Positions 19,451 through 31,364 of a DNA stretch of 64,000 bases are shown here, piece by piece. The position numbers and the translations under genes are program-made. The stretch is taken from assembly GCA_030710605.1 (NCBI GenBank), contig CP092865.1, forward strand, positions 142,380,682 to 142,444,681, in the 5' to 3' direction. The number at the start of each line of letters is the position of its first letter. Positions within the stretch are counted from its first letter, which is position 1. The notes under the pieces are model-generated. The model was not told the DNA's origin. It searched no databases and saw only the letters and a program-made list of their open reading frames with translations. The DNA comes from Cordylochernes scorpioides (lineage: Eukaryota; Arthropoda; Arachnida; Pseudoscorpiones; Chernetidae).

Positions 19451-20078
19451 ATTTTAACCAAGTTCCTGGTGCCCTGAACCCCAACTGCCCAACTGTCCAG
19501 CTCACTAATATGTACTAGTGCTAAACTCTTCTAATCGCGTCCTGAGTGTAGGGGCTTTGCTGAACCAGTTGACCAGGAAATTCCATGCTGAGGGTGAGTA
19601 TGAGGGTCTGGACATAGATATAGGGTTGAGGAGGATAAATCCAGGTAGTAAAGCTGTGTGCTATCTACGTCTCAAGAAAGCTGGGCAGCTGAAGAAAGGT
19701 TATCAACTGTTGGATCTTTTTCGCGATTCCTAAGTGTAAGGGCTATCTAGACATGACCTTGGCCCAAGAAAATGGTGGTGGTAGTCCCTCTTTAAGGAAT
19801 TTTTGGTAGAAATTTCTCGATTCTATAACTTAGACAATAATATTTTAGTGATTATACAATTAAATTGTGGTTGAATATTTATTTTTTTTTAACCAATACA
19901 TTTAATTATATATTTTTTACTAATCATATTTCTTTTAATGCCTTTCTGTAATTTCTATTGAATAAGTTTGTATTTGTTTTGATCAAAAACAATTGCCTCT
20001 TATGATCCTCACACCTCTCTTCTCTAATTTTTCTAGATAAAAAAAAGTATATATATTTTGCCATTCAAGACTATATTT
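19451..20078. other. Spacer without recognised gene
   Basis: A 200-bp stretch at 19518-19733 is open in one frame (ending KKGYQLLDLFRDS) and relatively GC-rich, but it has no ATG and I do not recognise it. The rest is AT-rich. Confidence 0.35.
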
Positions 20079-20682
20079 TGTTGGAAAAGAAAGAGCTAGA
20101 GGCAGCCGATGGGATGTACCTGCTGGAATGAGGAAATCAAAATCAGAAGAACTTGTAAAAAACTTTAGAAAGGAATTGGTTGCCCTGATCCTTGATTCTT
20201 TTAGTGTAAATACATTTAAATATATTGTGACGAAGAAATAATTTATGATTCAATTTAATTATTCAATGAAAATATTTTGAAACAGATTTAATTTAATTAT
20301 TCATTGAAAATATTTGAGAACAGATTTAAAATTTTACTTTTTCTGATTCATTATTTAGTTGCCTAGCTTGCTTGCTCAATATTATCTAGCTGTAGATAGT
20401 TTGGTCATGCTAAATGTCATCAATAAATATGCTTACATCTTAAGATATACAAAGAACTGATTTCTACGCTACAATATAATTCAATAAATAATCCTTTACT
20501 ATTTTCTTAATTGACAATAAATATAATTTTCCCCTCCTGTTTTCATAGTATATTTTAAAAGTGGTACAAGCAGCGACACCTCAACTTTGAACCTTCAACC
20601 ACAATGACCAAGAATAGAGGTGAGTGACACCTTCTATAGAACTTAGATCGTTGTAAAAACACAGAATGGCGGTGAAATCACA
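20079..20682 (+). repeat. BEL-2 family LTR carrying an insertion
   Basis: Homologous to the LTR at 35089-35443 and, inverted, 59837-60194. Shared blocks include GAGGCAGCC, TGCCCTGATCC, TCTTTTAGTGTAAATACATT, GTGGTACAAGCAGCGACACC and AGAATAGAGGTGAGTGACACC. About 245 bases (20227-20473), including a duplicated GATTCAATTTAATTATTCA-type unit, are extra and represent a small insertion; without them the length matches the other copies. No polypurine tract precedes it, so it is a 5' or solo LTR rather than a 3' LTR. Confidence 0.7.
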
Positions 20683-21574
20683 GTATTTTTGACATCCCAG
20701 CTGAACTGTTGAAGGTAAATTCTTTAAAGAAAAAAAATCATTCTGGGCTGACCATTTTAGAACTCACTAGCTAACCATACTTGCTGCTATGTTTATATGA
20801 TGGCGGAAATATTAATTCTACATTTAAAGAAGAAGCGTGCTATCAACAGATTGTTAGCTCAATTTCTATCGCGACGAAATGTGTTATTATTTCGAACAAT
20901 ATATGCCCATTCCAATACATTTCAAGAGAATTTATAATTATATTAAAATATCGGTAAGCTGACAAAAACACACTATGGCAAACACACAAAACCAATATAT
21001 GATTAATAGATTTATAAACGCTTAAATAAAAAAAATGAAGAATTTCATTCAAACCATATGTAAATATATATTCAAGTCTAGAAATTTGTATAATGAACTA
21101 AAGTTCCATTTTATGTGAAGTCTAACTCTCCATATCACAACATAGCATTGAGGATAAACCCCAAAGTGGATCAAGAAAAATAAAAAAAAAATATTATAAT
21201 AATATGACATTTGATCTTTAATCCAAGGTTTCTTTATAAACTCAACATATGAGAATCTAACATTTGGGTAAAGGATATTGAGGCTGACTCGACTATCACC
21301 TTTACAGCTTTCAATTCCTGATGTGAGGTTACCACTTACAAATACAAAGAAACATCGAGATATGCATGTATATATATATTAGATAAAAAAAGGCATTAAT
21401 TGGATTTAAAAAAATATTTATTTTGCCAATATTTCGGCTGGCCGAACGCCAACCTTTATAGAGGCTATATATATATTTATACTTATTTACTTAATAAACA
21501 TCCTGGAATAGAGAAATGAGCTACTCAAGTTACTAGTCATGTATGCAAATTTTCTACATACAATACATATATAC
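20683..21574 (+). repeat. Dispersed repeat, left copy (other copy near 61-61.7 kb)
   Basis: From about 20905 the sequence is shared, same orientation, with 60985-61670: TATTAAAATATCGG, AACACAC.ATGGCAAACACACAAAAC, GATTAAT.GA.TTATAAA.GCTTAAA, TCTAACTCTCCATATCACAA, AACTCA.CATATGAGAAT. It is noncoding and its class is unknown. A 100-bp stretch at 21385-21475 (TTTTGCCAATATTTCGGCTGGCCGAACGCCAACC) is absent from the other copy and resembles the foldback found at the ends of some Penelope-like elements. The segment ends in the left target duplication of the Penelope-like element. Confidence 0.5.
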
Positions 21575-21629
21575 TTAAATGAATTAAAACGAGACCTGAA
21601 GAGGCGTATCTTATATTTAATATTCGCAA

Positions 21630-23659
21630 GCTTTCATGAACTGATTGATCTAATCACCTCCATCACAAGAGCTGTGCAAAACCAAATGATTACCATAACC
21701 AAGCGTCACCGTTCTAAATTAAATTATTGGGTCAAAAGATATAACTTCCCCGAATCTTGCAACATAGTGGATAATCAGGGTATCAAAGGCATCATTAATC
21801 TGTCTTCAGAAACTTTGACTCCATTAGAAAACCGACTCTTATCGTTGGGATTGAAATTCCGTATGCCCAAGACACCAGACATTCCCCGCATCATTTCCTG
21901 CCTGGAGCCAGCCATAAAGTCCCTCAGCCACCAAGAGACTTTCAAGATCCGCCAAGCAGTTACTTCCATCCTACAGAAACCCGTCCCCCATACTAAGGAA
22001 TCAAAAGGTCTGTACCAAACCATTAAGAAACTCAAGCAAAATACCTCCATAGTTATTACTAAATCTGACAAAGGTTCTGACACAGTGATCTTGAACACCA
22101 CAGATTATACATCGAAGATGCATGATATCCTAAATGATACATCCATTTTTTCAGGACAACACCACATCAATCAGAAAGTTTAGAACCTCCTTATTACGTT
22201 TGAAAAGATCCAAGCACATAACACAAGACCAATACTCTACCTTCATTTCCAACCTTAACAGTAACGCTTACATCTATGGCCTACCTAAAACGCATAAGCC
22301 CTCAGTTCCCCTACGCCCCGTGATTGCTTACCACCAATCACCCGCATATGCTGTTTCTAAATTCCTCTCAAACTTTCTATCTCCTATCCTCCATTCGAAA
22401 CCAGGAACACATGCCATTACTAACACCCCAGGCTTTATACATGAAATTAATAATTTAAAAGCACCTAAAGACCATATCATGGTTTCATTTGATGTGAAAT
22501 CCCTCTATCCCTTCCTCACCCACTCATTATAAGTGAGCTCACAAAACTTTTACATAACACACCAATTGACACCCACACAGCCGATTACATTGTTAATTTG
22601 ACCTCCCTCTGCTTGGATATGAACATATTTACCTTTAATCAGCAATATTACAAACAAATTAGGGGCTCCCCTATGGGCAGCCCACTATCATCCATCGTCG
22701 CAGAAATTGTAATGGTGTCATTGGATGAAAGGATCAATCAACAGCAATCCTCTAACATATACTTCTGGAAACGCTACATAGACGATATATTCTGCATCAC
22801 AAAAATAGACTGTCAGCCATATACTTAAGGATCTAAATTCATTTCATCCCGATATCTCCTTCACATACGAAACTGAGACCTCTCTTGTCCTTTCCCTTCC
22901 TTGATATCTTAATAATCCGTACCAATAATTTCTTTCACACTACCGTTTACTATAAGAACAATTCACCCCCACACTACACACATTATAGCTCCCACTGCCC
23001 TATCACCCATAAAATAAGCTTAGTGAAGACCCTTACCAAACGGATCTTTACACATTGTTCACTTACCATATTCCAATACATTGAGAAATCAAAGATAATA
23101 GCCCATTTGACAAATGCCAATTATCCTATTTCATTCATCAACAGACACTTTTATAACCCAAATTATATAAAACCAGCACAAATAAACAAAAGTCACTGCA
23201 CTCTCCCCTACAGTCCACATTCAGTTGCTATAGCTTCACTACTGAAACCATACGGCATCAAAACATTCTACCACAATAACCCTAACATCGCATCCATAAC
23301 CAGAAACCCTATAACCCGATCTAACAAATCCACCAACAATTGTAACTCTGATGGCGCGGTCTATGCCGTCCCATGTCGTCAATGCTCCGTCATTTACGTG
23401 GGGGGAAACGGGTAGATCGGCGGCCATCAGAATGAATGAACACAGCAGGAACATAACCAACAAGGACACAAGATCCCAAATATATACCCATATCTTAAAC
23501 ACAGGTCACTCGTTTGATTTATCCAATCCAACCATCCATTATAAGAACATCAACAACAAATACCAAAGATTGATCCTGGAGGCCTTGATGTCATTACAAT
23601 GCAATAGTATCAATAGACACATCGATATACCTGACTCGTACCATATTCTGTTGAAATAG
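21630..23659 (+). pseudogene. PLE1 reverse transcriptase - GIY-YIG endonuclease
   Basis: In order across frames: an N-terminal linker region (AVQNQMITITKRHRSKLNYW), RT block 1 (IVITKSDKGSDTVIL), YIYGLPKTHKPSVPLRPVIA, MVSFDVKSLYP, QIRGSPMGSPLSSIVAE, the catalytic RYIDDIFCI, and the C-terminal GIY-YIG domain (AVYAVPCRQCSVIYVGGNG, then the AAIRMNEHSRNI continuation in another frame). At least four breaks lie near 22150, 22532, 22828 and 23400. The catalytic tetrad is YIDD rather than YVDD. The order RT then GIY-YIG is specific to Penelope-like elements. Confidence 0.85.
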
Positions 23660-23895
23660 CATTTTATCCACTTCCAGTTACCTTAAACATCACATTCATA
23701 GTTATTTATTTCTCCGTTCTTATCCCTCACAATTACAATAGTTTATTCCGCTGTATATTAATTCAGATGTAAATATGCACTCTTGTTTAATCTCTATTGT
23801 ATGTTAATTTTATAGATCTATATCGCTAATTTTCAATATGTAAATTATTATTTTTTAGCTATATATATAGTCGGTCATGTCTTTCATTCTATTGC

Positions 23896-23921
23896 CAGTT
23901 GAAGGACGTCACGGTCCGAAA
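23896..23921 (+). ncRNA. Hammerhead-like remnant at PLE1 3' end
   Basis: CAGTTGA (23896-23902) is followed by a short stem GGAC/GTCC (23904-23907, 23914-23917) and then GAAA (23918-23921). This is the layout of a hammerhead core (CUGAUGA - stem II - GAAA) with two mismatches in the first core strand. The equivalent place in PLE2 has the same layout. Hammerhead motifs are known in Penelope-like terminal repeats. The copy is probably inactive. Confidence 0.35.
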
Positions 23922-24021
23922 GCTTGCGAATATTAAATATAAGATACGCCTCTTCAGGTCTCGTTTTAATTCATTTAAGTATTAATATTGAAGAGTTGAT
24001 TTTGTCGAAATACATATATAC

Positions 24022-24660
24022 CTTGATGTTTGTTTATATATATATATAAATAAACCAAAAGGGGCTCAAATAAAAAAAGGGAAAGGAAGAAAGACAATTA
24101 ATAATATGTAAACTATAAATGTTTATTTGAATCCAATGATATATTTTTGCTCACAATTATGATATTCAAATACATAAAAGATGATGTTGGCCTAAGTAAA
24201 TTGTCTAATAAAACAAAAAAACTAAACTAACCAAAAAAAAAAAAAGGAAATGTATAATTCTTAACTTCCTATTGATGACTTAAAAAAAATTTCTTACTTA
24301 CATTTGCAGTTGCTCCCATTGTGAGTGGGGGGGGGGGGGCCTTTGGCCCAAAGGCCCCAAGTTGTCCTTCCCTTGACTGCTCTAAGACTGACTGAGTTGT
24401 CACTAACTGTCTTTTTCTCCCAGGGTGACCAAAAAATTATCATGACAGAAAAAAAAAAAAAATCTTTATCTGGTCACACCCTCTGTGATAAAAGAATTAA
24501 TAATAGTAATATATCTAGGTGAAATATATATAATATATATACTGAATTAAAATCTAAAATTATATCCTAATTACAATTAATTAGATAATTCTTTAGAATT
24601 ATCTATATAAATCAATATATTCTAATTTGGAAAATAATAATATCTGGCCCAACTATTATC
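24022..24660. other. AT-rich spacer with poly-G run
   Basis: No gene recognised. It contains a (TA)n stretch near 24038, several A-runs and a 12-13-base G-run near 24327-24340. The first 40 bases continue the dispersed repeat seen at 61.7 kb. Confidence 0.4.
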
Positions 24661-24667
24661 CCCTATC

Positions 24668-25905
24668 ATGAAGAACAATCCCAACCAATACAACATCACA
24701 CACCCAGCCAGTTTCGTTCAGGAGATCACACAAATGCAGCCACCCGCACATCACACTATGGTTTCATTTGATGTCACAGCGCTATACCTCTCCCTTCCAC
24801 ACGCCCTCATTTTAAACAAATTACAGTCATTTCTCAAGTCGGCAGGTATTCAAGATCAAACAATAACCCTGATAACCCAGCTAACCACCAGCATTATAAG
24901 CAGATCAGAGGCACCCCAATGGGTAGCCTTCTTTCATCCATAGTTGCTGAAGTCGTGATGGGGTCCTTGGACCAGTGGATCAATCAGACGCATTCTTCCG
25001 ACATCCATTATTGGAGGAGGTATGTGGACGACATCTTCTGTATAATCAAACCGAATGAGCTCCAACCTATACTTAACACTCTACATTCCTTTCACGCAGA
25101 CATCAAATTCACATACGAAACAGAAACAAACCTAGTATTGCCTTTTCTGGACATCCTCATTATCCGCACTCCACACAGATTGCACACAGCAGTTTATTAC
25201 AAAAAGAATATCCCACCCCTATACACCCATTTCTCCTCCAATAGCCCGGTAGCCTATAAAGTAAATACAGTCAGGACTTTAACCAAAAGAATGCATACGC
25301 ATTGCTCATTACCTATATTCAAAGCCATAGAAAAAAACAGAATCACCACCCTTCTAACCACTGCAGGATACCCAAGGAAATTCATAGATAAACACACGTT
25401 TGATCCCACTGCTCCGAGGACCTCCACGACTTATAGAGCAGTTTGCTATCTTCCATATTCCTCGTTCTCTGTTACCATTTCCAGAATCCTTCGCCCATAT
25501 GGTATCCAAGTTTATTTTAACAGCCCTCCCAATCTTGCTGCCCTCCTCAGGAATCCTATCACCAAAGCAGACACACCCAACAATCCCATCCACTCCACCG
25601 GAGCAGTATATGCGGTTTCTTGCCAGGATTGCCCAGCCTCCTATGTGGGGGAGACTGGCAGAACCGCGTATATCAGAATCACCGAACACAAACGAAACAT
25701 AAACAATAGAGACCCGAAATCACTTATATACCAACATATTTCAAACACTGGCCATAACTTTAACTTAGATCATCCTAAAATCCTATATCAGCACATAAAC
25801 AATAAGCAGCACAGATTGGTACTGGAATCCATCATATCAACACAAACAAACAGCATCAATAGGAAAATAGATCTACCGGAAATATATCATATAATATCTC
25901 AATAG
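24668..25905 (+). pseudogene. PLE2 RT C-terminal half and GIY-YIG endonuclease
   Basis: A first frame (24668-24943) has HTMVSFDVTALYLSLPHA and LITQLTT. A deletion of roughly 15 codons and a frame change then lead into a 328-codon frame (24919-25905) with RGTPMGSLLSSIVAE read across the junction and the catalytic RRYVDDIFCII. The intact GIY-YIG domain (AVYAVSCQDCPASYVGETGR...RITEHKR, about residues 229-260 of the second frame) keeps the Cys pair, YVG and the downstream Arg and His. The endonuclease end is apparently undamaged although the element cannot be autonomous. Confidence 0.8.
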
Positions 25906-26271
25906 TTATCCCGTGATATACTCGGGTGTGTGGTCGGGTTGGAGTGGACCCCCGCTTGGTTTTTCTGTGTTGAGATGTTTTAAATTATACTGGTCTCTTA
26001 AACTTTGCGATATTTTAAAGTGTCGCACTGCTTACATACAGTGAATATCATTATTTTACTTAACTTTTAACGTATTTAAAAGTTTTTGCCATAATTTTAT
26101 CTAAATTTTTAAAAACCTTTAAGTTCATTTACATTGTTTTATTTTTATAGTCATAATTCCTATTTCTATTTTAATTACATTTGAAATATCACTCCGCATG
26201 TAAATTTATATGTTGTATATAATGGCTCAAGCACGCTTATACCCTGTTAGTATAGTCATACTAGCCACGCC

Positions 26272-26303
26272 TGTGGAAGAACCGAAAGGTTCGAAAGCTT
26301 GCA
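26272..26303 (+). ncRNA. Hammerhead-like remnant at PLE2 3' end
   Basis: CTGTGGA (26271-26277), a perfect GAACC-GAAA-GGTTC hairpin (26279-26292), then GAAA (26293-26296) and GCTTGC. A CAAGC at 26228-26232 could pair with the GCTTG. The hammerhead core would need CTGATGA, so two core bases are wrong. The order and spacing match the PLE1 remnant. Confidence 0.35.
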
Positions 26304-26340
26304 TAAGTATAATAAAGAGGCTCCTTCGTAAACTTTAGTT

Positions 26341-26743
26341 TCGTTATACAATTATCAATTCTCATGAATCATAAAACCAATGCAAAATAATCTTAAAATT
26401 ATTTAATAAATAATTCAGATGAATTATTTAGAATCTACCCCTACTATTAAACAAAAAATATAGCCTAGGCCAACATGGAAAAATATATACATAAAAGAAC
26501 AAATAAGGCATGCGTTAGAAATTTGTATGTTGTAATTTGACGTTCCTCAGGTCTTTAAAAGGTTCTCCTCAGGCTGTAGGATGCATAAGCCACTGGATTT
26601 CAGGCCATATGATGGGTCAGCGTATGATGTGCCAGTGTTCTGCAGAATCCGGCCAGGGGCATCCTGCACATCCAACATCCAGCCGAGAACCCTGTTTCCT
26701 TAAATTCACTCATAATGTTTTTATTGTTGGGTCTGAGTCCAAA
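26341..26743. other. Spacer before BEL-2 gag
   Basis: AT-rich to about 26530, then a GC-richer stretch that is open in the same frame as BEL-2 gag. TGTTGGGTCTGAGTCC folds back on GGACCCAACA (26729-26756), overlapping the gag start. This resembles the foldbacks at other LTR starts in the window, but no complete LTR is visible. Confidence 0.35.
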
Positions 26744-26932
26744 ATGGACCCAACAAGATCATATTTGAAGAAAACATGCAATAAGATTGAAAGTGGACTT
26801 GACACCCTAATGAGAATTGAAATTGAAGAATTATTTGAACAATTGAATGTATCATTTAATGAACTTAAATTAGTTGATCACGAAATTGACTACTTCTAAA
26901 AACTAACAGTTTAGAGGGGGAATTACAGGGCG
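26744..26932 (+). pseudogene. BEL-2 gag, N-terminal part
   Basis: From ATG 26744 the frame reads MDPTRSYLKKTCNKIES... with an acidic, helical segment ending ELKLVDHEIDYF and then a stop. In the same frame, past two stops, it joins across the Copia-A copy 2 insertion to IEEYREKYINW at 31366. This is the N-terminal helical region of a BEL/Pao Gag. Its right edge is the Copia insertion site. Confidence 0.65.
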
Positions 26933-27144
26933 TGTTAAAGATATTAATCTGTGATTTTATATATATATATATAAATGTTTCTTTTTGACCAGTACTTTTG
27001 TTTTGTTTTTGCCTTTTCCTAAAATGTTTTTACTTCTTCTTCATTATTATTTGTTCTATATGCAAAGCTTTGTTTTTTTGAGACTTGAATAAACAAATTC
27101 AAGTTTATTATATTTTTGTGTGCTTTTAAAGTTAAAACACAACA
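26933..27144 (+). repeat. Copia-A copy 2, 5' LTR
   Basis: 212 bp, TGTTAAAGATATTAA...AACACAACA. It has a (TA)n expansion near 26957-26972 that the 3' LTR lacks. Otherwise it differs from the 3' LTR by a handful of substitutions. Confidence 0.92.
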
Positions 27145-27174
27145 GGTTATGGGCCCCAACACGCTTCCACTGCG
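27145..27174 (+). promoter_or_regulatory. Copia-A copy 2 primer-binding site
   Basis: Starts GGTTATGGGCCCC immediately after the LTR and continues CACGCTTCCACTGCG. It is complementary to the anticodon-loop-to-D-stem half of initiator tRNA-Met, as in copy 1. Confidence 0.75.
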
Positions 27175-27251
27175 AAATATAACAAAAACGAAGCAACGCT
27201 AAGCCTAAAAATAATTCTATTTTGTTTATCACGTTAAAATTTATATTAGTA

Positions 27252-30200
27252 ATGGCTGAAATGGATAATATTAAAATGGGTATGAATATTCCAAAATTGG
27301 AAGGATTAATAAACTGGCCAGAATATAAGAAAAATATAAAATTGCTTTAACAATAAACAAAGTAATAGGCGTTGTTGGTGGAACATATAGAAAGCCAATA
27401 GAACAAGAAACAAATGAAGAAAAAGAGGCATATGTAAAATGGGAAAGTGAAGATGCAATATCCTGATTGTTATTTACAACAGGTGTGATGCCTGATGTGA
27501 GTCAACTAATCATTCCCTGCTCAAGTGTAAAATATATGTGGGACAAATTGTTAAGTGTCTATGAGCAAAGCTCTGGTCAAAGATTAGACATGCTCTATAA
27601 TCAATTCTTTAATTTTAAGAAGGATCCTACAGATGATATTTCAAGGCACATTTCAAAACTAGTAAGTTTATGGAATGATATGCAAAATGAACTTACTAAA
27701 CAAAAAATTTGAAATTGCCTGAATCCATGCTGATGTGCAGAATCATAAACACCTTGCCTGATGAATATTTTGATTTTAAAAGTGTTTGGGAATCGGTGTC
27801 TAAAGAAGAACATTCTGTAGACAATCTCACACAAAGGCTTCGGTTACTCGAAATAAGAATTCAACAGCGAGATGAATGCAGCGCATCAAGATCGACAGCA
27901 CTAATGGCAAATGCATATGAAAATAAGCAAAATATTAAAGGAAAAGTTACCAAAAGTAATGAAAATTTTCAGAAAACAAGAGAAACAAGAGAATGTTACT
28001 TTTGTCATAGAAAAGGACACTTGGCCAAAGATTGTAGATATGCAAAACAGAAGAAACTAAAGGATAAAGAAAAGTATGAAACTAAATTAAAACTTAATTC
28101 AAAATTAAGTGAAAGCTTATTCAGTGAAAGATTCAATGAACAAGATGAAGACATTTGGATTGGTGACTCAGGAGCAACTAACCACATTACAAGAAATGCA
28201 AGTTTTTATACTTCTATAAGGATTTTCCTACCCAACAGACTGTTAAAGTTGAAAGTAATAAAAAATTGATAGCTTATGGAAGTGGAACTATATCAATTGA
28301 AACTTGTGTAAAAGGAAATGGCAAACTCACTATCTAACTGATGTATGGTATGTTCCCAATTTCAGTCGTAATGTGATGTCATTACAGTGCACATTGGATA
28401 AAGGGTTTGAAATGAAAATGGATAAAAAAGGTTGTAAACTTTTTAAGACAACAACTGAAGAAGTTATTGTAGAAGGTAAAAGACTACAAGGAGGCTTGTA
28501 TGGTATGTTAATAACAAGTATCAAACCTGAAAATGCTGCAGAAGTCAATTTAGCCAAAACCCAAAATGTCAAGATGCTACAACTATGGCATAAATGATTT
28601 GGACATAAAAATAAAAGACATGTTCAAAAATGGAATAAAGCACAAGGAATAGATGCAGTCATGGACAATGAACCTTGCGAGGCATGCATTTATGGCAAAC
28701 AACACAGACTGAGTTTTGGATCAAGAGAACAATATGCTTTTACCCAACCTGGAAACTTAATTCATGTAGATGTATGTGACCCTATGCAGGAGGTTTTGAA
28801 AGGAGGGATGAGATACTTTATGTGTTTCAAAGATGATTTTACAAAATACCGATCAGTGTATTTCCTAAAAGAGAAGTCACAAGTCATTGAAAAGCTAGAA
28901 AAATTTCTCTTGGAAAACAAAGACTACTGGACATATAGTGGAAGAAATTCTTACAGACGGAGGAAAGGAGTTTGTAAATAAAGAAACCATAAAAATTACA
29001 AACAAGTATGGTATTAATCATAGGATCACAATGCCATATACTCCACAACAGAATGGTCCAGTGGAAAGGGAAAACAGGACTTTAATAGAAGCAGCTCGTT
29101 CAATGATATATGCCAAAAATATGAGCCTAAAGCTTTGGACAGAGGCAGTTAACACTGTTACATATGTTTTGAATAGAACAGGACCAACACAAATTGAGGG
29201 AAAGACACCTTATGAACATGGTTTGATAAAATCTGGCAGTTGATCATCTTCGAATATTCGGAACTGAATGTTTTGTTCATGTGTGCCTGATGAAAAGAGA
29301 AGAAAGTTAGATGCCAAAAGCGAAAAAGGTATTTTTGTTGGTTATTGCAGTAACAAGGATGGGTATCGAATCTGGATGCCGAACTCAAACAAAGTTGTCA
29401 CAAGTAGGGATGTAATATTCAAGGAAACTACCAACATTTAGCCTTGATATTGTTAAAAAGAAATAAGGAACTTTCAAGTAATCAGATTGATGAACAAAAT
29501 GATACTCAAGATATTGAGAAAATTGAAAGCAATGTTCAAACATCAGACGTATACAATCTAAGAGATCGATCAAATATATCAAAACCTCAAAGGTATATTG
29601 ATGCTGGAATAAAATTGCAGAAGGTCTTGAACCCAAGACATACAAAGAAGCAATGGATTCTCCAAATCCACAGTTTTGTAAAGAAGCAATGAATGAAGAA
29701 ATTAATTCTTTAACGGAAAATGATGTATACGAATGCACAACATTATCACCTGGCCAAAAACCAATTGATTGTAAATGGGTATTAAAGACCAAATTGAATT
29801 CTAAAGGAGAGAATACAAGATATAAGGCAAGACTGGTGGCAAAAGGGTTTGTACAAAAGAAGGGTATAGATTATGAAGAAACATTTAGTTCTGTGGCAAG
29901 ACATGACACCATAAGAACTCTTTTAGCAATTGCTGCTAATGAAGACTTAAAATTGGTACAGTTTGACATAAAGACAGCCTTTCTATATGGAGACTTACAA
30001 GATCAAATTTATATTGAATAACCTGAAGGATTCAACAATGGAACAGATCTTGTATGGAAATTGAAGAAAAGTCTCTATGGGCTTAAACAGTCACCAAGAT
30101 GCTGGAATCAGAAAATAGTCAACTTCATAAAAAAAAGATGTCTGAAGGAAAGTACAGCTGACCCCTGTTTATTCTTCAGAAAAACAAATGATCAACTACT

Positions 30201-31112
30201 CATTATTGCCATATATGTTGATGATGGAATCATTGCTGGTACAAATGAACAGGAAATCAAAGAATTTCTTGATGAACTAATGTTTTCATTTAAGATCACA
30301 AGTGAACCATTAAATTACTTTTTGGGTATTGAGATAGAGCACCAACCGGATGGGTCAATCTTTATAAATCAAAAGGCATATATAAAAAGAATTCTTGAGA
30401 AATTCAATATGTCTCAAGCGAATAAAGTGGGAACACCAACTGATAATTCTACTCTTCCTGGGGAAGCAGATTCTAGAAAATGTTCCCTTTCATGAAGCTA
30501 TTGGTAGTCTGATGCATCTAAGCTGCTTAACCAGACCCGATATCACTTTTGCATTGAATAAAGTTTCTCAAAAACTTGCAGCACCAACAAAATATAACTG
30601 GGAAGCAGTTAAAAGAATCTTCAAATATCTTGTAGGAACAACTGAATATGGAATAATGTACCAAAAGGGTCTTAAAGTAGGAGTTTTGGAATCTTTCAGT
30701 GATGCAGATTTTGCTGGAGACCCAGAAACTAGAAGATCTATCAGTGGAGTTGTGTGTAAACTGGCTGGTGGTGCTATTTCTTGGCTTAGCCAAAACAAAG
30801 ATCAGTATTTTTGTCAACAACTGAGGCCGAACTCGTGGCAGCAAGCAATACAGCAAAGAAAGCCATTTGGTTAAATAGACTTTTAGTGAAATTTCTCCAC
30901 TAAAAGAACAACCAATTATAAAAGTTGATAATGCAAGTACAATTAAATTGATCAAAAATCCTGAATTTCATAAGAGAACCAAACATATAGAAGTAAGACA
31001 CTATTTTGTGAGTGAAAAGTATCAAGAAGGTATTTTCAATGTAGAACATATTTCTGGAAAAGATCAAGTTGCTGACATTATGACCAAAGGGCTCCCTAAG
31101 CCGCATTTCTAA
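27252..31112 (+). pseudogene. Copia-A copy 2 gag-pol
   Basis: The start is ATG 27252 (MAEMDNIKMGMNIPKLEG). Recognisable in order are Gag, the knuckle CYFCHRKGHLAKDC (from about 27994), protease GDSGATNHIT, the pre-integrase CEACIYGK, integrase with HVDVCDPM, LTDGGKEF and QNGPVERENRTL, RT with FDIKTAFLYG and YVDDGIIAG, and RNase H (SFSDADFAGD and HKRTKHIEVRHYF). Breaks include a TGA near 27466, frameshifts near 27350, 27710, 28225, 28950 and 29440, TAA at 30019-30021 (CAA in copy 1), and others near 30480 and 30820. The integrase and RT catalytic residues remain although the frame is lost. The stop is TAA at 31110-31112. Confidence 0.9.
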
Positions 31113-31165
31113 ATGCTGATATATCTACTGGGTATGAGGGACATTTGAAATCTGATTAAGGGGAG

Positions 31166-31364
31166 TGTTGAAGATATTAATCTGTGATTTTAAATGTTTC
31201 TTTTCGACCAGTACTTTTGTTTTGTTTCTGCCTTTTCCTAAAATGTTTTTTTCTTCTTCTTCATTATTATTTGTTCTATATGCAAAGCTTTGTTTTTTTG
31301 AGACTTGTATAAACAAATTCAAATTTATTGTATTTTTGTGTGCTTTTAAAGTTAAAACACAACA
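31166..31364 (+). repeat. Copia-A copy 2, 3' LTR
   Basis: 199 bp, TGTTGAAGATATTAA...AACACAACA, followed by GGACA of the interrupted BEL-2 gag. It is closest to the copy 1 LTR in its first bases. Confidence 0.92.

Larger units (their letters stand above)
21575..24008 (+). mobile_element. Penelope-like element, complete but decayed (PLE1)
   Basis: A 2.4-kb insertion flanked by an exact 13-bp target duplication AATACATATATAC (21562-21574 and 24009-24021). The uninterrupted target is visible at 61675-61705. The ends carry about 64-bp inverted terminal repeats (21572-21635 and 23918-23981). The interior encodes an RT plus GIY-YIG endonuclease, broken by stops and frameshifts. Terminal repeats in either orientation and variable target duplications are known features of Penelope-like elements. 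Confidence 0.85.
24660..26340 (+). mobile_element. Second Penelope-like element, 5'-truncated (PLE2)
   Basis: Homology to PLE1 begins at the equivalent of 22400 and runs to the GAAAGCTTGC signature at the 3' end (26293-26303). The 5' half is missing. The coding part is better preserved than PLE1 and differs enough to be a separate family member. I could not define target duplications. Confidence 0.75.
26933..31364 (+). mobile_element. Copia-A copy 2, full length, inactive
   Basis: 5' LTR 26933-27144, 3' LTR 31166-31364, tRNA-half primer site 27145-27174, purine tract ATTAAGGGGAG before the 3' LTR, and a complete but broken gag-pol. The target duplication is degraded: GGGCG (26928-26932) against GGACA (31365-31369). 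Removing one copy restores the BEL-2 gag frame across the site, which confirms insertion into gag. Confidence 0.93.

Noticed and set aside
19518..19733. Relatively GC-rich open frame of about 70 codons
   Set aside because: It has no ATG, no recognisable motif and no relative in the window; kept only as a note in the spacer entry.
20799..20950. Possible Harbinger-like N-terminus (MMAEILILHLKKKRAINRL)
   Set aside because: Only about 45 codons open, basic and low-information, with no downstream transposase or terminal repeats.
24327..24340. G-quadruplex or regulatory poly-G
   Set aside because: A single G-run without neighbouring runs; a homopolymer is sufficient explanation.
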